A stretch of DNA of 64,000 nucleotides from Anaerolineae bacterium (GCA_027494055.1 JAOSJO010000001.1:310001-374000); one strand, 5' to 3'; shown: positions 1 through 9,658, counted from the first letter of the stretch. Notes: a model not told the origin generated them from the letters alone. A program made the numbers and translations.

Positions 1-625
1 GTTGCTCGCCGCTGCCGTCGCGCACGTGGAACCACCAGTCGATGGGCAGGAAGAGCATCAGCGAGTACACACCCAGGTCGCCGAGCGTGTCCCGGTTGCG
101 GAACACCGGCTTCCAGCGCCACTCCTCGCCCATGAGCCAGCGCAGGCGCGGCCAGTCGCGTTCCACGTCCTGGATCCATTTCGTCTCCGGCCAGGGCACG
201 TCGCCCACCGGGTACACGGTCCGCCGGGTGAGCGGGCCGAGCGGGGTGTCGATGCGCGCGTCCACGGTCAGTTCGGTGGCGGTGCGGCCCACGACGGCCT
301 CATGCAGCATCGCGGCGGGGATGTGGCCGCTGAACGGCGCGAGTGAGACCATCGGCGCGTCGTCGTCGAAGAGCGCGGCGTTGCCGAACGGCGGCTCGTC
401 GTAGATGTACCAGCCGTCGCTCCCGAAGTACTTGAGCAGGTCGATGTAGGCGTCGCCGATGTACGGGTCCTGGTAGTAGAACACATCCCAGAAGGGCTTG
501 CCCGTCAGGCGGGCGGGCACCATCGCCGACGTGTCCGGGCAGGCGGGCACGCGGTCCGGGACCTGCCGGTGCATGGCGGTGAGCATCCGCTCTTTGCGCG
601 TCATCCGGTCGCCGGGATCGATCAT
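1..625 (-). CDS. URO-D superfamily (uroporphyrinogen decarboxylase-like / MtaA-CmuA-type) protein, 3' end beyond window
   Basis: Open minus frame from ATG at 625 to window edge, missing from ORF track because no stop lies in the window: MIDPGDRMTRKERMLTAMHRQVPDRVPACPDTSAMVPARLTGKPFWDVFYYQDPYIGDAYIDLLKYFGSDGWYIYDEPPFGN...; 'RKERMLTAMHRQVPDRVP' is typical of URO-D-like proteins. Confidence 0.75.
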   Translation of the reverse strand, partial: MIDPGDRMTRKERMLTAMHRQVPDRVPACPDTSAMVPARLTGKPFWDVFYYQDPYIGDAYIDLLKYFGSDGWYIYDEPPFGNAALFDDDAPMVSLAPFSGHIPAAMLHEAVVGRTATELTVDARIDTPLGPLTRRTVYPVGDVPWPETKWIQDVERDWPRLRWLMGEEWRWKPVFRNRDTLGDLGVYSLMLFLPIDWWFHVRDGSGEQ

Positions 626-3374
626 GCGCCTGCCTCCAATGCTGGCTGGAGTTCCACCGTCGCCACCTGCCCGCCGCCGACGGGTACCGTCAACGTGTGC
701 GCGTCGGCCAGCGCGATTGCCTCAGCCGCGCCTCGTTGAGGTTGAGCCGGTGGGCGGCCTTCAGCGGTCGCCAGGATTGCAGCCGCGCCATGACTTCATC
801 GTCGCCGATGTTGTAGAAGCGCACCACCAACCCGCCGCCGTCGGCGCTCTGCCGCACCGCGCTCAGGACCAGCGTTTCCGGCTCCAGGGTGAAGAAGCTG
901 AGTTCAGGTGGATTGGGGCCGCCGCGCGGCCAGGGGATTGGCCTGGCAACCTGATTATACCAGTCCAGATCGACGCCGATGAAGGGCATCTCGCGCAGCT
1001 CCATGCCTTCGTGCGTGTCGGCGCGCGCCACGAGCAGCGGTGTCACATACTCGTATGCGGCGCGGTAGACCGCGCGCCAGTCGCCGGCGTGCGGCAGGAT
1101 GGCGTATTCGAAGACGTGCTCGCCGGGGCACTGCGCGCCGGGCGTGGGCACCAGCGGGCCGGCGGCGATGCGCCGGTTGCTGAGGTCGTCGCGCGAGAGC
1201 CAGCCCACCGCGCGCAGCAGCGTCAGCGCGATGCTGGTGCCCGCCTCCGTCCGGTCCACCTCCACCGAGGGCAGCCCCCGGTTGAGCACCGCCAGCCCGC
1301 GCCGGCCGTCGCTCAGGTCGGTGAAGGCGCGCTGGTGCATCAGCGGCGTGGGGTCCTCGACCCAACCCTCGGACGGCGGCAGCGCAATATCGCGCGCGCT
1401 GACCTGGAACGCGGCATCGACGTGCGCCTGCTCCGGGCGGAGGTCGGTGGGGAAGGCGACGGTGAGCTTGTGGTCTTTGGCGTTGTTGACGATCCGCGTC
1501 TCGATGTACAGGCCCGGCTGGTCCCGGTAGAGCGTGATGGTGGAGACGATGGGAACCGACACGAGCCGGCGCTGGCGGCGCGTGCGGTCGATGGTCAGTC
1601 CGGCGGGGAGCCGCCACGTGCGCGACACGCGGAAGCTGACCGCGTTCGGCCCTTCGACAATGCGCTCGATGTCGGCCGGCGCGCTCCTGGTGCTGTAGGC
1701 CTCGCGGTTCGGGCTGGGGCAATAGCTGTACTCGTCGCCGGCGTCGTCCACGTCGTCGAAGTAGTGCAGGTCAGGGTACACCGCGCCGGTGCTCTTGTCA
1801 GTCACGGTCAGGCCGCCGTCGTCGGCGATGGCGAAGGCGAGGTAGCGGTTCGCCGCGCCGCGCGCGCTGTAGGACCAGTCGCCGCCCGCGCGCGGCGTCT
1901 CGCGCCGGCTGCGCGGCTGCGCCCAGAGCGTCGTGTAACCGCAGGCGGGCGCTTCCATCGGGACGGCCACCCGCACCTTGCGCTTGCGGTTCGGCTTGAG
2001 CGTCTCCATCCAGACGGCTTCTTCGTCGTTGAGGACCTGGTGCGGAACCGGCGCGCCCTGCGCATCGACAAGCAGGAAGTCACCGGCGGTCGGGTCATCG
2101 AAATCGAAGTCGATCTCCCCGACGGCGACCGCGCGGCGCGGCCAGTTGAGCGGGTTGTAGACCAGCACCGGCGTGCCGGGCTGCGCGGTGAAGTCCGCCT
2201 GCTGCGCGATGAGGCGCAGGCTGTCGCGCGTCAGCGCCCTGCCGATCTGCTCCGCCTGCGCGAAGCGGTACATCATCTCGCGGTGGATTTCGTCGATGCC
2301 GCTGCCGTAGATGTCGTCGTGCGGGTGGTTCTTGAGCAGCCAGCGCCACGCGGTCCACACGAGGTCCTGCGTGCCTGCGGGCGGCGTGGCGCAGGCGAGC
2401 CAGGCGCAGGCGGTCAGCGGCTCGGTGTAGCGCTCCAGCAGCGTCTCGACGCGGTGGTTCACCTGCTTGAGGTAGATGCGCGTCGAATAGACGCCCTGCA
2501 ACACCTCGCTGTAGCGCCCCCAGCGGAACTCGCCGCTGAACTGCGGCAGCCTGGCCCCAGACGCGCGCACCCGCGCCAGGTGGTCGCCCAGCGTGCCGTG
2601 CACGATCTCGGCGTCGGGGATTGCGGCTTTCGCCCGCTCGATTACCTCCGGGATGCGCGGCTCGGCCTCCGCGTGGTCGATGCCGTTCATGAGCAGGTAG
2701 GCGTCGGTGTGGGCGAACGGCTCCAGGTCGCGCAGCGCGTCCCTGATCTGCGCGATGGCGAGGTCCCAGTCGAATGCCATCTGCGAGACATCGCCCCAGC
2801 GGATGGGGTAGCCCAGGTTGCTGATATTGTGGTAGCCCCAGGGCATCCAGACGGCGGTGACGCGCGAGCCGTCCTTTGCGACCCACTCGAACTCCCCGCC
2901 GATGTGGTCCGCCTCCGCGCCCACGCCGCGCCAGAAGAACGCCGAGTCGATGCCGAATCCGCGCAGTATCTGCGGCAACTGCGCGATGTGGCCGAAGCCA
3001 TCCGGCACGTAGCCGGCCTTCATCACGCCGCCGTAGGGCGCGCCCATGCGGTGGCCCAACATCAGGTTGCGGATGAGGGCCTCCGGGCTGACGAGGAACT
3101 CGTCTGGCAGGACGTACCACGGCCCCACGCTAATCCGCCCCGCCTGCGCGAGCGCCTGCAACGCGGCGGCGCGCTCCGGGCGCACTTCCAGGTAGTCCTC
3201 AAGGATCGAGGTCTGCCCGTCGAGCATGAAGATGTACTCCGGGCGCGCCTCCAGCAGCGCCAGCAGCCGGTCCACCAGCCGCACCAGGCGGATGCGGTAC
3301 TCCTGGAAGGTGCAGTACCACGCGCGGTCCCAGTGCGTGTGGCTGACAAGCGTGGCGTGGTAACGTTTGGTCAT
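622..3374 (-). CDS. Glycoside hydrolase family 38 alpha-mannosidase (frameshift near 737)
   Basis: MTKRYHATLVSHTHWDRAWYCTFQEYRIRLVRLVDRLL..., GH38 N-terminal HxHWDR motif. The listed ORF stops at 690; the adjacent frame continues ...EAIALADAHTLTVPVGGGQVATVELQPALEAGA* and overlaps the next gene's start as ATGA. Confidence 0.9.
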
Positions 3375-3416
3375 AGATACAGCGCCCTCTCAATCGCTGC
3401 GTGAAGCAGGATACTT

Positions 3417-3535
3417 GAAGCTAGAAGCTGGATGCTGACCCTATCGTTTCAGGCAGGCGCTCGTGAATTCGCATGTCCTCGGTCAGTCTCAGGTGTTCCT
3501 TCATGGTCACGTATCTGGAACCAGCTTCTAGCTTC
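3417..3535. repeat. Inverted repeat GAAGCTAGAAGCTGG ... CCAGCTTCTAGCTTC between GH38 and URO-D genes
   Basis: Perfect 15-bp arms at 3417-3431 and 3521-3535, about 90 bp apart. Confidence 0.7.
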
Positions 3536-3549
3536 CAGCATCTGGCTCG

Positions 3550-4696
3550 TCAGTACCGTCCGTATAGCTCCGCCGCTTCCATCATGGCGTTGATGTTCTC
3601 CAGCGGCGCATCGGGCGGGATGTTGTTCCCGTCCTGCACGATGTAGCCCCTGTGCGGCGCGAGCTTCTCAATGGCGACGCGCGTTGCCTCGCGCACCGTT
3701 TCCGGCGTGCCGTTGCGGATGAGCACCGGGTCGATGTTGCCCAGGAGCACCACCCTGCCGCCCATCACCTCGGCGATGCGGTCCAGGTCCACCTGCCAGC
3801 CGAAGCCCTGGTACTCGTGTATCTGCAGGTCGTCGCGGAAAATCTCAAGCAGGTGGTCGGTCCTGCCGCACATGTGGAGCATCGCCCACCCATCGAAGTG
3901 GAAGCGCAGGCGCTTCTCTTCGGGCAGCACCAGGTCGCGGTACATGTCGGCGGAGAGGCTGACGGCCAGGTCGTCGGTCCACGCCAGGTCGCGCGCGCCC
4001 AGCCCTTCCTCCTCCCAGCAGAAGTCCAGGTATTCGATGAGCTTGTCTGTGATGATGCGCAGCAGCGCCGCACGAAGTCGGGGCGCTCGTGGCACGCGAT
4101 GAACAGCTCGGTCTGGCCCATCACGTCGCCGGCCACGCCGAACGGCCCGTCGGAGGTGTGCGTGAGTGCGGGGTTCGCGCCGGGGTAGAATACCTCGCCG
4201 CCCTGGAAGCGCACCGGGTACTTCTCGGCGACGGCCATCATCGCGCGCCGGTACGCGATCTGCCTGGCGTTGATGCCGCTGTGCACGAAGTCCATCGCCT
4301 CTAGCTTCGCCAGGTCGTCCTCGGTCCTGACCCATCCCGGTCCCACCCAGGGATGTCGTCGTCGGGGAAGACCACCTCGCAGCCCAGGCTGCCGGCCTCG
4401 AACGTGTTCTGGAAGTCGGTCCACGCGCCCGTCCACGGCCCGGTGATGCTGTAGGCGTCGGTGCGCACGTTTTCCATCAGCCACTTCTGCGCCAGGATTT
4501 GCGTGTGCAGCATGGTTTCCGGGTCGCGGTAGTAGTCGCGGAAGCTCACCCCGACCTTGGGCACCATGAGGCGGTGCGCAATCGCGGGGAGGACGGGCAC
4601 GCGGTCGGGTTCCTCGAAGCGTTTGGCCTTCGTCACCCGCGCCTCGCGCGCGGCGATTTCCTCGATGGGAACGGCAATCTCGATCACTTCGGTCAT
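3550..4696 (-). CDS. URO-D superfamily methyltransferase-like protein (two frameshifts, near 4070 and 4345)
   Basis: Three minus frames join: MTEVIEIAVPIEEIAAREARVTKAKRFEEPDRVPVLPAIAHRLM...FPDDDIPG / VRTEDDLAKLEAMDFVHSGINARQIAYRRAMMAVAEKYPVRFQGGEVFYPGANPALTH... / ITDKLIEYLDFCWEEEGLGARDLAWTDDLAVSLSADMYRDLVLPEEKRL...AELYGRY*. Confidence 0.75.
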
Positions 4697-5865
4697 TGGG
4701 CTTCCTTGATGCTGACAGGCGGCACGGGCGAGGCGTCTGCAGGGCTGCTCTCAGCGGGTGGGGGCGCGCCGCACGACTGGCGCACGATCAACGTGGTCGG
4801 GAGGATGATCTGCTGCGGATGGTGGACCTCGTGGTTGATCCGCCGGGACAGCACCTCCGCCGCCTTGAAGCCAATCTCATAGGGCGACTGGGCGACAGTG
4901 GTCAACGGCGTATCCAGGTGCGCGCCAATGTCCAGATTGTCGAAGCCCACCAGCGCCAGGTCGTCGGGGATGCTCCGTCCGCACTTGCCGGCGGCGCGGT
5001 AGATGGCGAGCGCGATCTGGTCGTTGGCGGCGAAGACGGCGGTCACGGGCGGATCTATGGCGAGCAGGTCGCAGAATGAGTTCGGGTCGATGATGGGGTA
5101 GCCCTCGACCTCACAGGTCAGCTTCGGGTCGTACGGGATGCCGGCCTCGGCCAGCGCGCGCTGGTAGCCGGCCGCCCGGTGCTCGATGCTGATGGCGGGG
5201 TCCTTCCACGAGGCGAACGCGATGCGCCGGTGCCCCAGGCCGAGGAGGTGCTGCGTGGCGCGCAGCGCCCCGCCGAAGTGGTCAGAGATGATGTAGTCGG
5301 TGTACACGCCGCGCAGGTACCGGTCCACCAGCACGATGGGATAGCCCTTCATCACGAGCGCGTCCACCGGCTCGACGTGCACCGAGTCGACGGGGTAGAG
5401 CACGATGCCGGCCAGGTCTTGCTCGGCGAACTTGGCGAGCGCCGCGCGCTGCTCGTCGGGGCTGTTGGAGACGTGGCTGAAGACCACCGAGAAGCCGTGC
5501 GCCTCCGCGCCGCGCTCCAGGCCGAGCAGGATGGTGGCGACGAAGGTATCGCGCACGTAGGGCACGATGAAGGCGATCTGGTTGCCGGGCAGCCCGCTGG
5601 GCCGGCGGCGCGCCCTGGTCCAGGTGACGAACGTGCCACGCCCCTGCTCGCGGCGTACCAGGTCCTCCTGCTCCAGCATGTCGAGCGCCTGGCGCAGTGT
5701 CCCGCGCGCGATGTTGAATTCGTCGCAAAGCTGGTGTTCGGGTGGGATCGCCGCGCCGTTTTCCCACACGCCTTCCAGGATGCGCCGGCGGAGGATGTCG
5801 CTGACCTGGATGTAAAGCGGCGGCGCGTTTTCACCACGGTCAAGGGTCACTGTGCTGCGCTCCAA
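4693..5865 (-). CDS. GntR-family HTH plus LacI/Peripla_BP_3-like sensor transcriptional regulator (AraR-like architecture)
   Basis: PPLYIQVSDILRRRILEGVWENGAAIPPEHQLCDEFNIARGTLRQALDMLEQEDLVRREQGRGTFV (GntR wHTH) followed by a LacI-type ligand-binding domain (AFIVPYVRDTFVATILLGLERGAEAHGFSVV...FAANDQIALAIYRAAGKCGRSIPDDLALVGFDNLD). TTG start; overlaps the downstream URO-D gene by 4 nt. Confidence 0.9.
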   Translation of the reverse strand: MERSTVTLDRGENAPPLYIQVSDILRRRILEGVWENGAAIPPEHQLCDEFNIARGTLRQALDMLEQEDLVRREQGRGTFVTWTRARRRPSGLPGNQIAFIVPYVRDTFVATILLGLERGAEAHGFSVVFSHVSNSPDEQRAALAKFAEQDLAGIVLYPVDSVHVEPVDALVMKGYPIVLVDRYLRGVYTDYIISDHFGGALRATQHLLGLGHRRIAFASWKDPAISIEHRAAGYQRALAEAGIPYDPKLTCEVEGYPIIDPNSFCDLLAIDPPVTAVFAANDQIALAIYRAAGKCGRSIPDDLALVGFDNLDIGAHLDTPLTTVAQSPYEIGFKAAEVLSRRINHEVHHPQQIILPTTLIVRQSCGAPPPAESSPADASPVPPVSIKEAQ

Positions 5866-5895
5866 TCATGAAATGTCTATGCGGTCTTGTGGAAT

Positions 5896-5905
5896 TGTCT
5901 AGACA
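5896..5905. promoter_or_regulatory. Putative GntR operator palindrome TGTCTAGACA
   Basis: Perfect 10-bp palindrome about 30 bp upstream of the regulator start; core GTCTAGAC resembles HutC-subfamily GntR sites. A related half-site ATGTCTAT lies at about 5873. Confidence 0.55.
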
Positions 5906-6002
5906 TCCCTATTGTAGTCCAGATTCCGCGTTGCCGTCAACCCAACGGGCGGAGGGTACGCCAAAATGGGGGCGCGTTCTGAGAGGCGCAACCTGCGCTG
6001 TG

Positions 6003-6098
6003 GCGACCCGAAAGCTCAAGCTTTCGGGTCGCTATCGGTCAGTGGGGTTGCGGATAGGGCCAGGCAGGGCGAACCGCCGGTTTGCCCCGACATCGGGG
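6003..6098 (+). repeat. Composite palindromic repeat, copy 1 (hairpin B then hairpin A)
   Basis: B: GCGACCCGAAAGCT-CA-AGCTTTCGGGTCGC (6003-6032); A: GGGCGAACCGCCGGTTTGCCCC (6067-6088). Confidence 0.75.
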
Positions 6099-6199
6099 CA
6101 GACAACAAACGGAAAGCCCTGGATGATGCTGTTGCACACTGCCTCTCACCCCGCCGTGGTTCACGGCGGACAGGGTTGCGTCTTCGCGCGAAAAGGGTG

Positions 6200-6230
6200 A
6201 GTAGGGGCAAGGCGTGCCTTGCCCCTACTT
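6200..6230. repeat. Type-A hairpin AGTAGGGGCAAGGCGTGCCTTGCCCCTACTT
   Basis: Near-perfect palindrome in intergenic DNA upstream of the diiron cassette. Confidence 0.75.
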
Positions 6231-6493
6231 GAATCTGCTGATTGGCGCGTGGGAGTCTCGTTTGCCTGTTCGCTCCCTCGCCCGACCGTGGGAGAAGGGG
6301 TGAGGGGACATGCAGCGCGAATTCGCCAACGCATCCTGTATCGCAAGTCTTCTTATTGGCAAAGCCTATCCACTTTGGCTAAAATTGGCGGTGCGGAGAG
6401 ATTGGGTTGTATATACCTTTTTGTGCCGCTTCATACCGCGCCCACCCGCACCGCGCCCCGCGCGAAGCGGTTAGAGAAAGCGAGGAGGCTACC

Positions 6494-7744
6494 ATGGACG
6501 GATCGCCTGGCGCGCGCGCGCCGAAGCGCCGCATCACCATCGAACAGAACGTGGCGTACCTCAAGCGGTACGCCTTCCTGGAGCGCGCGTGTATGCGCAC
6601 GCTGGCGGGCTGGCTCCCCGGCGTGCCGGAGTGGGAGGCCAAGAACGAGATCGGCCTGCACGTCTGGGAGAGCGCCCACGCCGCTGACGAACTGCACGCG
6701 CGCCTGCGCGAGCTGCGCGCCCACCACCCGGAGCGCGGCGTCAGCGCCGGGCTGCACGCGCTGGCCGAGGCGCTGGATCACGCGCAGAACACCGCTGAGG
6801 TCATCGCCACGGTGTACCTGGTGGTCAAGCGCGCGCTGCTCGACGCCTATCGCGCGCACCCCGACGCCACCTGGGCGGAGTTCGACCGCCCGACCGTGAA
6901 GGTGGTCAGCGAGCGCCTCGCCGAGGTCACGGCGCGGCAGGTCACGTGGGCCGAGCAGTTCTTCGCCGGCGTCGCGGCGAACTACCCGGGCTGGGAGGCG
7001 TGGCGCGACTACATCGCGAGCCTGCTCGCCGCCGACGGCGGCGTGACCGGCGCGGAGCCGCCCGGCGCGGCCCTCCCGCGCCCCGCCGGGCACCCGCTGC
7101 GGCTGCCCTGGGCCGAATGCCAGCGGATGCCCGGCTGGCCGATCTTCGACCCCGCCGTGGACATCGAGCCGGACCGCAAGGCCGAGCCGGAGGCGCACCG
7201 CCTCTGGCGCTTCAAGCACTACCTCAACGAGATGACCGCCGCCGAGACGCTTGGCTCCATCCTGTGGATGACGCCGGAGATGCCCTGGGAGTACCAGCAC
7301 AACGTCGCGCGCCACCTGTGGGACGAGGTGCGCCACAGCCAGCTTGGGCAGACGCGCGTGCAGCAGCTGGGCCTGAAGATCGAAGAGGTGCCGCAGGTCG
7401 TGCAGATTTACAACGTGATGATGACCCTGCCGGCGGTCGAGCAGTACGCGCTCCTCACCACCGTGATCGAGCCGAACGGGATGCCGGAGAAGGTCGCCAA
7501 CCGCGAGCACTGGGAGAACATCGACGACGACATCTCGGCGGCGGCGGTTAGCTACGACTGGAGCGACGAGAATTTTCACGTCCGTTGGGGCAAGAAGTGG
7601 ACGCCGGTGCTGCTCGAAACCTACGGCTACCAGGAAACCCCCGAAGCGATCGCTGCCCGCACGGAAGCCTGGCTGATGGAGAACACGCCGGTGAAGATGC
7701 AGCAGAAGATGGCGCTCGACGCGCACGGCAATTCGCAGAACTGA
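6494..7744 (+). CDS. Double ferritin-like domain protein, putative non-heme diiron protein (paralogue 1)
   Basis: RBS GAGGAGG, ATG at 6494. C-terminal half: YLNEMTAAETL...ARHLWDEVRHSQLG...ALLTTVIEP...YDWSDENFHVRWGKKW = E / ExxH / E / ExxH. N-terminal half: LERACMRTL...WESAHAADELHARL. Confidence 0.8.
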   Translation: MDGSPGARAPKRRITIEQNVAYLKRYAFLERACMRTLAGWLPGVPEWEAKNEIGLHVWESAHAADELHARLRELRAHHPERGVSAGLHALAEALDHAQNTAEVIATVYLVVKRALLDAYRAHPDATWAEFDRPTVKVVSERLAEVTARQVTWAEQFFAGVAANYPGWEAWRDYIASLLAADGGVTGAEPPGAALPRPAGHPLRLPWAECQRMPGWPIFDPAVDIEPDRKAEPEAHRLWRFKHYLNEMTAAETLGSILWMTPEMPWEYQHNVARHLWDEVRHSQLGQTRVQQLGLKIEEVPQVVQIYNVMMTLPAVEQYALLTTVIEPNGMPEKVANREHWENIDDDISAAAVSYDWSDENFHVRWGKKWTPVLLETYGYQETPEAIAARTEAWLMENTPVKMQQKMALDAHGNSQN

Positions 7745-7760
7745 GTTTGGGAGGACTGAG

Positions 7761-9173
7761 ATGGTCAAAGTGCTGCCCACATCGCGCGAAACGCCCAGCC
7801 ACACGCGCGTCGGCGATGCGTCGCGCGTCCTGAAGCGGTTCTACGTCGCCGAGCGCCAGCTCATGCGCACGCTGGCGGCGTGGTTCGTCCAGACCAGCCA
7901 GTGGGACCTCAAGCGCCAGTTGGCGCAAGACACGTGGGAGACGGCGCAACGCGCCGACGCGCTGCGCACGCGCGTGCTGGAGCTGCGCTACCCGCGCCGC
8001 GACGTGGATCGCAAGTACGACCCCGATATGCTGGCCTTCATGGCCGAGGTCGCCAAGGCCGGCGACCCCCGCGAGTTCGTCGCCGGCGTCTATGACGTGG
8101 CGCTCCCGGCGCTGCGCGACGCCTACCGCGCGTACCTGGAGCGCACCGACCCGCTCGACGACGCGCCGACGGCGTACCGGCTCCGGCACATCATCGCGGA
8201 CGTGGCGGCGCAGATCGACCGGATGCGGGCGCTGTGCGCGGAGGTCTTTGCGGGCGCGCCGGAGGCGCTGGAAGCCTGGCGCGGTTACCTCCGGCAGTAT
8301 CTGGACAGCATCGGCGGGATGGACGGCTTCGGCGCAAAGGCCGCGCCGCCCACCGGCCACGTGTGCGCCGGCCGCCCGGATTACGAGGCGCCGCGCCGGA
8401 CGGTGCGCGACGCGCGCTGGCGGCCCGCGCTCTTCCACCTGCCGCACGAGAACAAATATGACACGGAGGGCCAGCGCGCCTGGAAGCGCCTGGAGGCGCT
8501 CGACAAGCGCGTGGCGATGCAGGTGTGGTCGGCCATCAGCCACTTCAACGAGATTTGGGCCGCCGAAGCGCCGGCCTCGGCGATGTGGGACCTCGATGAC
8601 CAGCCGTGGGAGTTCTACATGGACCTGGCGCGCTGGGCCTGGGACGAGACGCGCCACAGCACGATGGGCTATCGCGTGATGCAGGGCTGGGGCTGGGACG
8701 TGCCCGACCTCGTGCCCTGGGGCAACGCGACCTACAACGCGCTTGGCCCGATGCCGCCGATCCAGCGCCTGGCGCTGCTCTACTTCTATGAAGAGGGGCT
8801 GCTGCGCGCCGGCACCAAGCAGGTCGAACTGCGGATTCTGGAATCGGCGCAGGACGGCGCCAGCGCGCAGGACATGGATTACGACTGGGCCGACGAGGCG
8901 ATTCACGTGAGCTTCGGCTACAAGTGGCTCAAGCACCTGCTGGGCGACGACAAGGCCGGCCGCGAGGAGCTTCAGCGCCTGACCGACGAGGCGCGCGCGA
9001 TCATGGCGCGGTTTGTCACCGAGCACAAGGACGACCCCGAAGCCCGGCTCGCGCCCTACTTCGAGCGGCTCTACGATGTTGTGGCCGAAATGGTGTACGA
9101 TATTCCTGATGACGGGCTGGAGATCAACTGGGCGCCGGTCGTCGCGGACGAGGAAGTGCTGGAGGAACTCTAG
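7761..9173 (+). CDS. Double ferritin-like domain protein, putative non-heme diiron protein (paralogue 2)
   Basis: SHFNEIWAAEAPASAMW...ARWAWDETRHSTMG...ALLYFYEEGLL...YDWADEAIHVSFGYKW aligns with paralogue 1 at all C-terminal E/ExxH positions; N-terminal ExxH is ExxQ (WETAQRADAL). Confidence 0.8.
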   Translation: MVKVLPTSRETPSHTRVGDASRVLKRFYVAERQLMRTLAAWFVQTSQWDLKRQLAQDTWETAQRADALRTRVLELRYPRRDVDRKYDPDMLAFMAEVAKAGDPREFVAGVYDVALPALRDAYRAYLERTDPLDDAPTAYRLRHIIADVAAQIDRMRALCAEVFAGAPEALEAWRGYLRQYLDSIGGMDGFGAKAAPPTGHVCAGRPDYEAPRRTVRDARWRPALFHLPHENKYDTEGQRAWKRLEALDKRVAMQVWSAISHFNEIWAAEAPASAMWDLDDQPWEFYMDLARWAWDETRHSTMGYRVMQGWGWDVPDLVPWGNATYNALGPMPPIQRLALLYFYEEGLLRAGTKQVELRILESAQDGASAQDMDYDWADEAIHVSFGYKWLKHLLGDDKAGREELQRLTDEARAIMARFVTEHKDDPEARLAPYFERLYDVVAEMVYDIPDDGLEINWAPVVADEEVLEEL

Positions 9174-9178
9174 CGCCG

Positions 9179-9451
9179 GTGTACACCATCACGCTGAAGC
9201 AGTCCGGCGAGCAGTTCGAGGCCGAAGCGGGCGAGACGATCATGGAGGCCGCCGAACGGGCGGGTATCTTCATCACGCATAGCTGCCTGAGCGGCATCTG
9301 CCGCGCGTGCATGACGCGCGTCCTCAGCGGAACCGTGGAGCACGATCCCGACTACGCCGACGAACTGAGCATCGACGACTTCGAGGTCGCGGAGGGCTAC
9401 CGGCTGCTGTGCAGCGCCTACGCCCGCTCCGACGTGGCGCTTGATCGCTAG
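9179..9451 (+). CDS. Plant/chloroplast-type 2Fe-2S ferredoxin
   Basis: MYTITLKQSGEQFEAEAGETIMEAAERAGIFITHSCLSGICRACMTRVLSGTVEHDPDYADELSIDDFEVAEGYRLLCSAYA: Cx4Cx2C...C. GTG start 5 nt after the previous stop. Confidence 0.9.
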   Translation: MYTITLKQSGEQFEAEAGETIMEAAERAGIFITHSCLSGICRACMTRVLSGTVEHDPDYADELSIDDFEVAEGYRLLCSAYARSDVALDR

Positions 9452-9658
9452 CCGCGACACATGAACGCCGGTCGCCCTCTCCGGGATGGCCGGTGCGGCG
9501 GAGAACGCGAATGCAGAAGCAGATCCCGTGCAGTTCGTGGTTCTGCTTCTTCTTCCCAGGCGAGACGAAAGGGGCGGGCGGCCAGCCGCTCCCTTGCCCG
9601 CTGCCGCGCGGCATGGCATACTTGACCCCATGCGAACACCTGTTCCCGTGCGCGCGCG

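Noticed and set aside
498-3404. 968-aa plus-strand ORF
   Set aside because: Antisense to the well-supported GH38 gene; low-complexity Arg/Ala/His-rich translation typical of high-GC shadow ORFs.
5868-6346. Short ORFs in the 5868-6346 intergenic region
   Set aside because: They are translations of the palindromic repeats, overlap on both strands and lack ribosome-binding sites.
9515-9557. Hairpin AGAAGCAGA...TCTGCTTCT after the ferredoxin as terminator
   Set aside because: 9-bp stem with a long 18-nt loop and no U-tract; too weak to call.
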